Shown here: one piece after another, positions 8,978 through 15,327 of the stretch | Layout of the letters: each line of letters opens with the position of its first letter | How positions within the stretch are numbered: position 1 is the stretch's first letter | Source of the DNA: an uncultured Ruminococcus sp. | GTDB lineage: Bacteria > Bacillota_A > Clostridia > Oscillospirales > Ruminococcaceae | Direction: 5' to 3' | Assembly: GCA_937880065.1 (NCBI GenBank) | Contig: CALFMA010000634.1 | Span: forward strand, 1-17,114 | DNA length: 17,114 bases | Made by a program: the position numbers and the translations under genes | The notes under the pieces: generated by a model | Told to the model about the DNA's origin: nothing | Seen by the model: only the letters and a program-made list of their open reading frames with translations | Database searches by the model: none

Positions 8978-9289
8978 TTATTCTCCTTTTTCATTTGGTG
9001 TAATATATCCTTCAGGCTCGGATATATTCGTTTTTGAAGCTTTCTGATGAGATACAAGGCAATTTTTCTTACTGGGATTCTTCCGCTTTCGCTTATGGGA
9101 TTTCTTCGGTTTAATTTTTGCTTCTTTCAGACCTGCAGCCTCCAATGCTCTTGGCCACGGACCGAGAAAGGCTTTGATTCGTGACCTTGTTGAGTCATCG
9201 AAATCCTCTTTCTGTGGAAGTCTTCCCAATTCCTTGTATTTTTGACGCAAAAGTTCTTCCGCCAAGGACTTTTTCTCATCTGGTGTCAC
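8978..9289 (-). CDS. Small basic protein with homing-endonuclease-associated-repeat-like motif
   Basis: This 103-aa protein starts with GTG at 9289, with AGGAGGG about nine bases upstream; it is the first gene after the riboswitch. Residues about 1-57 (LAEELLRQKYKELGRLP, DFDDSTRSRIKAFLGPW, LEAAGL) resemble the short helical repeat found next to HNH homing endonucleases and in small stand-alone clostridial proteins. That repeat is thought to bind DNA. No HNH nuclease residues are present. The tail (58-103) is very Lys/Arg/Ser-rich (KPKKSHKRKRKNPSKK), which suits nucleic-acid binding. Its last codons carry the ribosome site of the toroid gene, so the two are closely coupled. It might be an accessory regulator or merely a common passenger; no function is established to my knowledge. 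Confidence 0.72.
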   Translation of the reverse strand: MTPDEKKSLAEELLRQKYKELGRLPQKEDFDDSTRSRIKAFLGPWPRALEAAGLKEAKIKPKKSHKRKRKNPSKKNCLVSHQKASKTNISEPEGYITPNEKGE

Positions 9290-9341
9290 TTATCATCCCT
9301 CCTCTGCAACAATAAAAAATACCCTTTCAACCAACGGTCAA

Positions 9342-9439
9342 AAGAGTACAACTGATTTATGGACGCACACAAAAAAGACTTTGGCATAAAAAAGAATATA
9401 ACCAAAGTCGCTGCACGGCGACAAATCGGTTGCACTCTT
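9342..9439. repeat. Long nested inverted repeat between riboswitch and first gene
   Basis: The outer arms are 9342-9360 and 9421-9439. They are complementary over 19 positions, with two G-U type pairs and one mismatch as minus-strand RNA. The inner arms, 9377-9384 and 9402-9409, pair perfectly over 8 bases. A poorly paired interior loop lies between them. The whole leader segment can therefore fold into one roughly 98-nt hairpin that contains the intrinsic terminator as its tip. Confidence 0.75.
9371..9409 (-). terminator. Riboswitch-associated intrinsic terminator
   Basis: In the minus-strand transcript an 8-bp stem GACTTTGG/CCAAAGTC (9409-9402 with 9384-9377) and a 17-nt loop are followed directly by six U residues (9376-9371). 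It lies about 55 nt after the riboswitch and before the first ribosome site, as expected for attenuation of the operon when B12 is bound. A second ACTTTGG copy (minus strand, 9451-9445) lies between the riboswitch and the terminator and could compete for the 3' arm CCAAAGT. Confidence 0.75.
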
Positions 9440-9462
9440 CTCACCAAAGTTGTGTTGAACCT

Positions 9463-9656
9463 AAAAAGATACGGCAGGTTTCCTGACTTATGATGCTGTG
9501 AAATAATCACAGTAAAAGCAAGCCTTCTCAGGACAGTATATCCCAATGGCAATTTTGCTTTCTCTTGTCAAATACAGTAATGGCGGTTGTTCAGGATTCA
9601 AACCTGATTCCCTTTTTCATCTACTCAGCTAACAACTTTTCAAACCGTATCTTCTT
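9463..9656 (-). promoter_or_regulatory. Cobalamin (B12) riboswitch
   Basis: Read on the minus strand, the consensus blocks occur in order. The P1 5' arm AAGAAGATACGG (9656-9645) pairs with its 3' arm CCGTATCTTTTT (9474-9463). Between them are GGGAATCAGGT, then CAACCGCC and TACTGTA, then GCCATTGGG, a TGTCCTGAGAAGGC block, and the B12-box end AAGTCAGGAAACCTGCC. Spacing and order match the AdoCbl-type cobalamin riboswitch. It sits just downstream of a strong promoter and upstream of a terminator, so control is probably transcriptional, switching the uptake operon off when cobalamin is plentiful. Confidence 0.93.
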
Positions 9657-9678
9657 ATATCGATATTTTATTTCCCTT

Positions 9679-9707
9679 ATTATATCATATCTTCCGTAAA
9701 ATGTCAA
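9679..9707 (-). promoter_or_regulatory. Sigma-A type promoter of the B12 uptake operon
   Basis: The minus strand carries a perfect -35 TTGACA (9707-9702) and a perfect -10 TATAAT (9684-9679) separated by 17 bases. The predicted transcript start near 9672 is about 15 nt before the P1 stem of the riboswitch. Confidence 0.85.
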
Positions 9708-9852
9708 TATTGTAATGAAATACTCTTTTGATAAGAAAAATGCAATCAACAAAAGAATCTTGACTCCGCCGGAAAGCATTTAGGGCAACACCGCACAGAG
9801 CTTGTACGAAATATCACCAATTCTTGACAAGTTCATTTTTACAACTCAAGTA
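9708..9852. other. Intergenic DNA with possible insertion-sequence end
   Basis: No gene is visible here. A stretch around 9780-9830 (GGGCAACACCGCACAGAGC and the bases after it) has the look of an insertion-sequence terminus next to the transposase remnant. I could not find a matching inverted copy on the far side of the transposase, so the call is tentative. Confidence 0.3.
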
Positions 9853-9966
9853 TCATTTTTTTAATCCAAAATACTTCTTTATTTCTTCAATCATATTTTT
9901 GGGGAAATAATCACCGTCATTGTCACAGTCAACCAATTCTTCAACCAATATCCACAACTTAAGCAC
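9853..9966 (-). pseudogene. Orphan coding tail after the transposase stop
   Basis: Directly after the transposase TGA, and in the same frame, 37 sense codons run to a TGA at 9853. They encode an acidic, protein-like stretch (VEELVDCDNDGDYFPKN, then IEEIKKYFGLKK). There is no ribosome site and only a GTG immediately after the stop. It may be the 3' end of a gene interrupted by the element, or a lost C-terminal extension. I do not recognise the family. Confidence 0.3.
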
Positions 9967-10859
9967 TCAAAGATTAGAACGTTTATTATGATGAAATTTA
10001 GATTTACGAGTATTTTCATAGCGTGGTGTAGAGCCATCATCTGGTCGAATAGGAACTACTGAATGTTGAATTTCAGTGATAACTCTTTTAAGAACTTTTA
10101 CACGGTGAAATGGATTTCTACTAAAGACAGCTGTAGCAAAACGGTCACGTAAGGAGCCAATCAAAGTATTCACATTTACCTGATATTCATACTTGTTGTT
10201 TTTGTCCTTGTACTGCTCCTTAATTTCAAGGTCTGCTTCTCTTTTAGCAATAGCAGCGATATTAGCAAGATACATACTAATCCAGAAATCCTGCATAATG
10301 ATATTCTCTGTAAAACCGCCAAAACAAGGCATTTCAAGCTTGTTTTTCACGATATCAAATTTTACCTCAACAGGCCATCTTTTGAAGTATAATTCTTTGA
10401 ATTCTGATTCGTTAAGTTCAAATAAATTTGTCATAGGAGTTTCAATTTCACCTGATGGAAGCGTGAATTTAATAATTCTTACCTTTAGTCCATTGTATAT
10501 CTTCAGAATATGACTTCCGAGCGGAAGGTTATCAATATCAATATTGAACTTATTACGAATACGGAATAAATAATTCGATTTTTCAGAGAATAATCTGATT
10601 AATTCTTCGCTTGCATATCCTCTGTCCATGATGAAAATTGCTTCTTTCAAATCTATCAGATTACCAACTTTTTCAAGATTATTTTTAGCATGAGTTCTTT
10701 CGCTAACTGTTAGCGGAGAAAATCAGCATCCATAATAAAATCATTGGTAACATCATAAGCAATACTCATACGTGCAGTAGGAGAAGAAGCTTTTGCACCC
10801 GTTCCGCCGAACTTATCTCGTAAACCAGGAAGATTAGGAATGCCCTTCTCCTTTAGCTT
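9967..10859 (-). pseudogene. IS4-family transposase, 5'-truncated and frameshifted
   Basis: The longest intact piece (9967-10650, 227 aa from an internal Met) has the second catalytic Asp in FIMDRGY and a complete IS4 YREK signature in YFKRWPVEVKFDIVK (Y-x2-R-x3-E-x6-K). Upstream of that Met the same frame reads PLTVSERTHAKNNLEKVG. Further upstream the protein continues in another frame as GIPNLPGLRDKFGG, ASSPTARMSIAYDV and a TNDFIMDADF stretch, meeting a TAA at 10710-10712. A one-base frameshift near 10710-10722 therefore splits the gene. The N-terminal portion with the first catalytic Asp is missing; the homology stops near 10845-10859, inside the 3' end of the neighbouring 192-aa gene. The element cannot encode a functional transposase. 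Confidence 0.85.
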
Positions 10860-11412
10860 TATTACTCTTTTGCGATGATGTAATTAACCCATATCGCATA
10901 ATCTCTGTAATTAAAGCAAATCGATACGAGTCATCGATATTCTTCCAATGCTTAGTAATAAAGGAATAAACATTTTTGAAACTGATTGATTTTTTGATAT
11001 CCCTTAAATAAAATAAATGAAGAATTCTAATTTGATCAGTGGTCATATCTGATAGCAACTTTATATAAAACTCATTTTCGTTAATAGTATTATTTATAGT
11101 TGTAGCTGCATTTAATAATATATTTCTAAATGCCTTCTTCTTTATTTCTTTATCTTCCTGTACAACTGATTTGAAGACTTTGAGCATAAGCGAATGATAT
11201 TCCTGATCATTCATAATACGTTCAATAACACTACTTGGTAAATTATCTATATCCGAGGATAAAGTACGGAGGAACTCTTCTCGCCTCTGCTCCATTGTGC
11301 TTGGAAGATATTTGTCTAAAAATACTGCTAATACACCGCCTATACCTGGAATCAAATTACTTGCTGCAACAATAATATTTCGTGAAAGATCAATCGTTTT
11401 ATCTTTATCCAT
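10834..11412 (-). CDS. Hypothetical protein with hydrophobic N-terminal segment
   Basis: This 192-aa protein is not recognised with confidence. Residues about 10-34 (RNIIVAASNLIPGIGGVLAVFLDKYLP) are hydrophobic and Gly-rich and could be a membrane-active or buried helix pair. The rest is charged and helical (RREEFLRTLSSDID, then SVVQEDKEIKKKAFRNIL), with a C-terminal part that could be a winged-helix-like bundle (DQIRILHLFYL, then ITEIMRYGLI). Proteins of this general build, with a short hydrophobic N terminus and a helical body, occur in mobile and defence regions, but this is only an impression. An AGGAG lies 13 bases before the ATG, longer than usual. The last residues (about 185-192, KAKGEGHS) come from DNA that in another frame encodes transposase, so the native C terminus may have been replaced by the insertion. 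Confidence 0.55.
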   Translation of the reverse strand: MDKDKTIDLSRNIIVAASNLIPGIGGVLAVFLDKYLPSTMEQRREEFLRTLSSDIDNLPSSVIERIMNDQEYHSLMLKVFKSVVQEDKEIKKKAFRNILLNAATTINNTINENEFYIKLLSDMTTDQIRILHLFYLRDIKKSISFKNVYSFITKHWKNIDDSYRFALITEIMRYGLITSSQKSNKAKGEGHS

Positions 11413-11502
11413 GACTATTTCTCAACTCCTAAATATTACAACTCATTAGAAGGATTTTCATATTAGAGTAATTAAATAATTTCATAAAATAGATAATTAC
11501 GT

Positions 11503-11540
11503 ATGCCGCACCAACAAGTCATTTTTTGCTGGTGCGGCAT
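11503..11540. terminator. Strong hairpin downstream of the dockerin gene
   Basis: Perfect 11-bp arms ATGCCGCACCA (11503-11513) and TGGTGCGGCAT (11530-11540) extend by three more pairs after one mismatch, around a short T-rich loop. It is about 50 bases past the stop of the leftward dockerin gene. There is no clear U tract after the stem in either direction, so it may be a transcript-end stabiliser or atypical terminator rather than a classical one. Confidence 0.6.
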
Positions 11541-11592
11541 CTGATTTGTCCACAAAGGAATATATGTCTAAATCCGTACAGTGCAAACAGAT

Positions 11593-13008
11593 TCAGAATA
11601 CTTTCTTTTCATATGCAAAGGCATTCAGGAATTCTGTCATTTCTTCCTCAGAAACAGCACCGGTCACATCGAAATAGTGATTCACATCCACAAAGGCATT
11701 TGCATAGCACTGACCGTTTTCGTGGAATAACAGGCTCACATTCTTATCATTGACATCTATCTTTTTATCAGAGCTGCGGCCCATACGCTTCTTGAGGTAT
11801 GCGGCGATGCCGTCAGTTTCAGCCAGTACATCTGCATCGGCAGAATAGAACATGATATGATAATTGTTGCCCTTAAATGTCACGAAGTAGCCAACACCAA
11901 CATCTTCATAGCTTGCAGACGGGAACAGTGCTGTTCCACGCTCCTTATTAGTCTTGATCAAGTCATTATCTGTTACCTGATAGATAAATCCGTCATTCAG
12001 AAAACGCTCGAACATTCTGCTGTAATCTTTACGATCTGTGTCCGGATAAGCGGATACATCGCCATTTTTGATTGCTTCAATAACTGCATTCATATCCTTG
12101 AAGCTGATAGGCTGTGCAGTTACAGGTGTAATAGGATCAGTGACGGTATTGCCTGTAATATCGAGCTTCTCGTAGTTCAGAACCTGTAAGAAGTCCATTA
12201 GCACATCTTCCGGCTCAAATGTCCTGACTTTGCAGTAATGGGTATCGTCGATCACATAAAAGGCACACAGATCAGATTGCTTGTCATCGCTGAAATCTAC
12301 AATACCGAACTTTTCATCAACAAGCTTGATGTTCTTGATATTCATTCGCTGATGTTCAAGATAATCCCACAGATTTGATGCAGGATAAGCAGGGTCGGTG
12401 AAGTAGTAATAAACCTGATAGTATTTTTCTTTATAGGCTACATGATAGAGGATACCGGTGTCCTCATAGTCCATATATGGCATCAAAACGATCGCTGCAT
12501 TCGGTTGCTCTTCACGGAGTGTAATAGCATTTCCGTCATTATCACTACCAGTGAAAGTATAGATATATCCGTCCTCATTGAAACGCTCAAACATTTTACA
12601 CAGGCTGTCACGATATAACTCATGATAATTATTCAGATCATAATTGTTCAGAAGCTCAATAACTTCATCGGTATGATTCAGACCAATGTGCTGGGTTGTC
12701 GGAGAGGTTGGCCGGACTAATTCACCGTAAATCAAGGCACGCTTCATCAGCGCCAGATCAAATACATCTAATCTGTCGTCGCCGCAGAAGTCTGCCGCCT
12801 TCCAGTTTGCAAGATGTGTATCAGGAACAGCTAACAACCATTTCTGGAGCAGTACCACATCAGATACTCCAAAAGAACCATCACCATTGACATCGCCCAT
12901 GATAAACGCTGTATCCTGTTCTGCAGCATTCACTGATGTTGCAAGGTTTAGAGTACTTGCACCAATACAAGCAGTTGCAAGCATCATTGCCATAATCTTC
13001 TTTTTCAT
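11593..13008 (-). CDS. Secreted dockerin protein with two copies of an unrecognised domain
   Basis: The product is 471 aa, with a signal peptide at 1-29 (cleavage after VNA). A type I dockerin follows directly at about 36-95: GDVNGDGSFGVSDVVLLQKWL, then ADFCGDDRLDVFDLALMKRAL with Cys at a calcium position. Two tandem copies of a domain of about 160-180 residues come next (about 110-290 and 300-471). Both share a stretch like MFERFx(D)GxIY followed by YEDxG and an aromatic strand. The second copy is strikingly similar to the C-terminal domain of the upstream membrane anti-sigma protein: YEDVGVGYF against YEDVGVGCF, and KKRMGRSSDKKIDV against QYRMGRRSDKEINV. The dockerin indicates attachment to a cohesin scaffold. 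The repeat family is unknown to me. It lies 206 bases after the anti-sigma gene and may be a regulated target of that sigma factor. The start has AGGTG upstream. Confidence 0.85.
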   Translation of the reverse strand: MKKKIMAMMLATACIGASTLNLATSVNAAEQDTAFIMGDVNGDGSFGVSDVVLLQKWLLAVPDTHLANWKAADFCGDDRLDVFDLALMKRALIYGELVRPTSPTTQHIGLNHTDEVIELLNNYDLNNYHELYRDSLCKMFERFNEDGYIYTFTGSDNDGNAITLREEQPNAAIVLMPYMDYEDTGILYHVAYKEKYYQVYYYFTDPAYPASNLWDYLEHQRMNIKNIKLVDEKFGIVDFSDDKQSDLCAFYVIDDTHYCKVRTFEPEDVLMDFLQVLNYEKLDITGNTVTDPITPVTAQPISFKDMNAVIEAIKNGDVSAYPDTDRKDYSRMFERFLNDGFIYQVTDNDLIKTNKERGTALFPSASYEDVGVGYFVTFKGNNYHIMFYSADADVLAETDGIAAYLKKRMGRSSDKKIDVNDKNVSLLFHENGQCYANAFVDVNHYFDVTGAVSEEEMTEFLNAFAYEKKVF

Positions 13009-13214
13009 AAAATCACCTCATTTTGCTATAAGTTAACAGCATTTTTTCGTAGTTATCAGCATTATGCAGCTCTACCATCTCTTTTTTAGCTGATAGATAT
13101 TTGTATACGCTCAGAATTTGGTTCAATGGCTTTCAGAATAATAGGCTTCATCTGCATCGAGAAGGGGTTCGGTACAAATTACAGACTATTATCATCGTTC
13201 CACATTTGTATTCC

Positions 13215-14342
13215 TCATACCAGAGGCAATGGTTCAAAACTAAGCGCTTCTATGAACTCAACCATTTCTTCCTCAGATGCGACAGTATTCACTGTATAAT
13301 AATGATCAGGATCAATAAAAGCTCCTGCATAGGTCTGCCCGTTATCGGCAAAGAACAAGCTTACATTGGAATCTGACACATTGATCTCCTTATCACTTCT
13401 GCGCCCCATACGGTATTGCAGATAATCTGCGATACCATTTGTTTGAGCGACCAGATCATGATTTGCATAGTAGAATGTAATGTGGTAGTTAACATCCTTA
13501 TATCTTACAAAACACCCAACACCAACATCTTCATATTTGGCGTATGGGAATAGTGAAATTCCTCTGTCTTCGATAAGAGAAACTGTATCGGTGTTGTTCA
13601 CCTGATAAAGAAAACCATTGCTTTTGATCCTTTCAAACATATAACGATAAGATTCTTGTTCATGTTCCGGATAAGAAGATACATCACTTGCATTGACTGC
13701 ACCTATGGCATCGTTGATATCAGTAAAACGAATAGGCTGTGCCGGTGGTCCTACAGGCAGGATAGGCTCAGTTGTTTCCGTTACAATTGGGGGTTCATGA
13801 TCGCTAACAACAGAGGTCTGTGTTTCCGTTGGGATTTGCACCGGAGAGGTGGTTTGCAGCTCGGTAACAGGCTGTGTATTTGTGACAGGCTTAGTCGTTA
13901 CAGGGACTTGTGTTTCTGTTGACTTGTCAGTAGCCGGTTCCGTTTTGATGTTTGATTGTGTCTCTGAAACAACAGTAGTAACTGTTTTCTGTTGATGAGC
14001 TTCTGTTGAAGCTGTTCGATCTGATTCTGAACTTTGAACAGGAGAGGTTGCAGTTGCAGGTTCAGTTATATTTTCTGTCTGAATCGTTGTGTTGTTGTTT
14101 GTTACTGCTGTAGTAGTATCTGGAGCTTCTATAGTTGATTCTTCAATTATATTAGGTTGTACAGGGATATGTGGGAGATTTTTAAAGTAATCCCAATACC
14201 CAACGCCAAATGCAATCGTCAGGCAGAAGCAGGCTAATACTGGAACTGTACGCCTGATCGTCCGAATACGCTTATTTTTTTGTTCTCGGTATTCATTTCG
14301 TCTGGAAAGTACGCTTTGAAACATCTGATCATCATTCTTCAT
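13215..14342 (-). CDS. Putative membrane anti-sigma factor with extracellular sensor domain
   Basis: This 375-aa single-pass membrane protein overlaps the upstream sigma gene by 11 bases. Residues 1-31 are a short charged cytoplasmic part (FQSVLSRRNEYREQKNKRIR), about 32-50 a transmembrane helix, and about 65-200 a Thr/Ser/Pro-rich wall-spanning linker. From about 205 to 375 there is a domain homologous to the repeats of the secreted dockerin protein downstream. The architecture (short N-terminal cytosolic domain, helix, long linker, outer domain) and the tight coupling to a sigma gene indicate a transmembrane anti-sigma factor. The N-terminal segment shows no zinc-type anti-sigma motif, so the role is inferred from context. 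A GTG at 14354 lies too close to the AAAGGAG site; the ATG at 14342 is better placed. Confidence 0.75.
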   Translation of the reverse strand: MKNDDQMFQSVLSRRNEYREQKNKRIRTIRRTVPVLACFCLTIAFGVGYWDYFKNLPHIPVQPNIIEESTIEAPDTTTAVTNNNTTIQTENITEPATATSPVQSSESDRTASTEAHQQKTVTTVVSETQSNIKTEPATDKSTETQVPVTTKPVTNTQPVTELQTTSPVQIPTETQTSVVSDHEPPIVTETTEPILPVGPPAQPIRFTDINDAIGAVNASDVSSYPEHEQESYRYMFERIKSNGFLYQVNNTDTVSLIEDRGISLFPYAKYEDVGVGCFVRYKDVNYHITFYYANHDLVAQTNGIADYLQYRMGRRSDKEINVSDSNVSLFFADNGQTYAGAFIDPDHYYTVNTVASEEEMVEFIEALSFEPLPLV

Positions 14343-14883
14343 AATCAAAGCCACTCCTTTCCAGTTCTGATTTTAATGCTTTCTTTGCGTTATACAGCAA
14401 AGCTTCGACCTGCCTGCTCGATTTTTTCATGATCAGGGCAGCTTCAGCATTGGTGAACTCCTCAAAATATATAAGATACAGCACTTGCCGATATTCAAGT
14501 TTCAATCGGTGCAAAGCTTGATGCACCATATGTTTCTGTTCAGTTTTTATGTAATTGCTTTCGAGGTTTTCCTCGTCAGCAAGGTATTCCTGCGATTCCA
14601 GCGGAACGACGCTAAGCTTTGAGTGCTTTCGGAGATGTTTTGCCGTTATATTACGAGCAATTGCATAAAGCCAAGTCTTGAATGAGCTTTTTGCAGCAAA
14701 TTTGGGACATTTAATCGCAATTTCTGCAAATTTGTCTTCGGTTAAGTCCTCAGCAATATGAATGTTTTGTACAAAGCTATTCAAATAAAGTATCAAACCT
14801 GTCCGATAGGTACAGATAATCTCATGCAATCCCTCATCGTCGCCCGCAAGGAAACGCCGGTAGCTACTTTCACCGTTATCCAT
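14332..14883 (-). CDS. RNA polymerase sigma factor, ECF-like sigma-70 family
   Basis: The 183-aa protein has the two-domain build of extracytoplasmic-function sigma factors. Region 2 spans about 10-85 (FLAGDDEGLHEIICTYR, then AEDLTEDKFAEIA and SSFKTWLYAIARN), covering core-polymerase binding and -10 recognition. Region 4 spans about 115-180 (HRLKLEYRQVLYLIYFEEFT, NAEAALIMKKSSRQVEALL), ending in a helix-turn-helix for the -35 element. There is no sigma-3 domain. The ATG at 14883 is supported by GAGGAGG upstream; the frame is open 14 codons further without a better site. A sigma-A type promoter lies about 130 bases before it. The adjacent gene encodes the likely anti-sigma partner. Probable targets are cell-surface genes, including perhaps the dockerin protein downstream. 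Confidence 0.9.
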   Translation of the reverse strand: MDNGESSYRRFLAGDDEGLHEIICTYRTGLILYLNSFVQNIHIAEDLTEDKFAEIAIKCPKFAAKSSFKTWLYAIARNITAKHLRKHSKLSVVPLESQEYLADEENLESNYIKTEQKHMVHQALHRLKLEYRQVLYLIYFEEFTNAEAALIMKKSSRQVEALLYNAKKALKSELERSGFDYEE

Positions 14884-15011
14884 GGGGAGATTCCTCCTCT
14901 CAAGGTCTAATCTTTGCCCTTTCACTTATTAGTACCACATTTTTGTAAAAACTCAAAGTGAAATTTGAAAAAAGTCTGCCTACAAATGAAGTTTGTGAAG
15001 TGTGTACAAAT

Positions 15012-15040
15012 ATTATAGCATAAAGTTGACTTAATTGCAA
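15012..15040 (-). promoter_or_regulatory. Promoter of the sigma/anti-sigma group
   Basis: On the minus strand TTGCAA (15040-15035) and TATAAT (15017-15012) are separated by exactly 17 bases, a good vegetative promoter. It begins four bases after the U tract of the preceding terminator, leaving a leader of about 120 nt before the sigma factor start codon. Confidence 0.7.
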
Positions 15041-15043
15041 CAC

Positions 15044-15082
15044 AAAAAGCAGAGCGGCTTATGGATCACAGCACGCTCTGCT
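15044..15082 (-). terminator. Intrinsic terminator after the lipoprotein gene
   Basis: In the minus-strand transcript a perfect 9-bp GC-rich stem AGCAGAGCG/CGCTCTGCT (15082-15074 with 15056-15048) is followed by a run of U at 15048-15044. It separates the lipoprotein/metalloprotease unit from the sigma factor promoter. Confidence 0.85.
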
Positions 15083-15327
15083 TAATAAGTGAAATAATAT
15101 TCAAACTATAATTTCGCTTGCCGCATATGAATATTTATTTCAAAGGATTACTTGCTATTGCTCCACCAATTAAACCTTGCCAAAAAGACGAAGGCAGAAA
15201 GAGAATTTATCAAGGAAGAAAAACGCAGGAATGCTGCCGCATTTCAAGCTTTTCTGACGCAGAGAAATTTTCTTTATGTCGAGTATTTGCTGGTAAGGTT
15301 TAGTTGGGGGAGCAATATATGTATTAC
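15083..15327. other. Long 3' untranslated spacer with a coding-like stretch
   Basis: This is a 245-base gap between the lipoprotein stop and its terminator. On the plus strand 15131-15310 is open and reads like protein (EFIKEEKRRNAAAFQAFL, then TQRNFLYVEYLL). It has only a TTG start at 15152, no ribosome site, and runs on antisense into the lipoprotein gene. It may be a gene remnant; no family is recognised. Confidence 0.3.

Noticed and set aside
841..9289. Cellulosome or CRISPR-type defence island reading of the large operon
   Set aside because: Dockerin and cohesin domains are present, but no glycoside hydrolase or scaffoldin; the riboswitch and ECF transporter point to vitamin uptake, and no repeat-spacer array exists in the window.
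9286..9552. 88-codon open frame on the minus strand across the leader
   Set aside because: It lies inside the cobalamin riboswitch and terminator hairpin, has no ribosome site, and its codons are explained by the RNA structure.
13054..13095. Inverted repeat TATCAGC/GCTGATA before the dockerin gene as an operator
   Set aside because: Arms of only 7 bases with a 28-base spacer are expected by chance in AT-rich DNA, and no ECF-type promoter could be read with confidence nearby.
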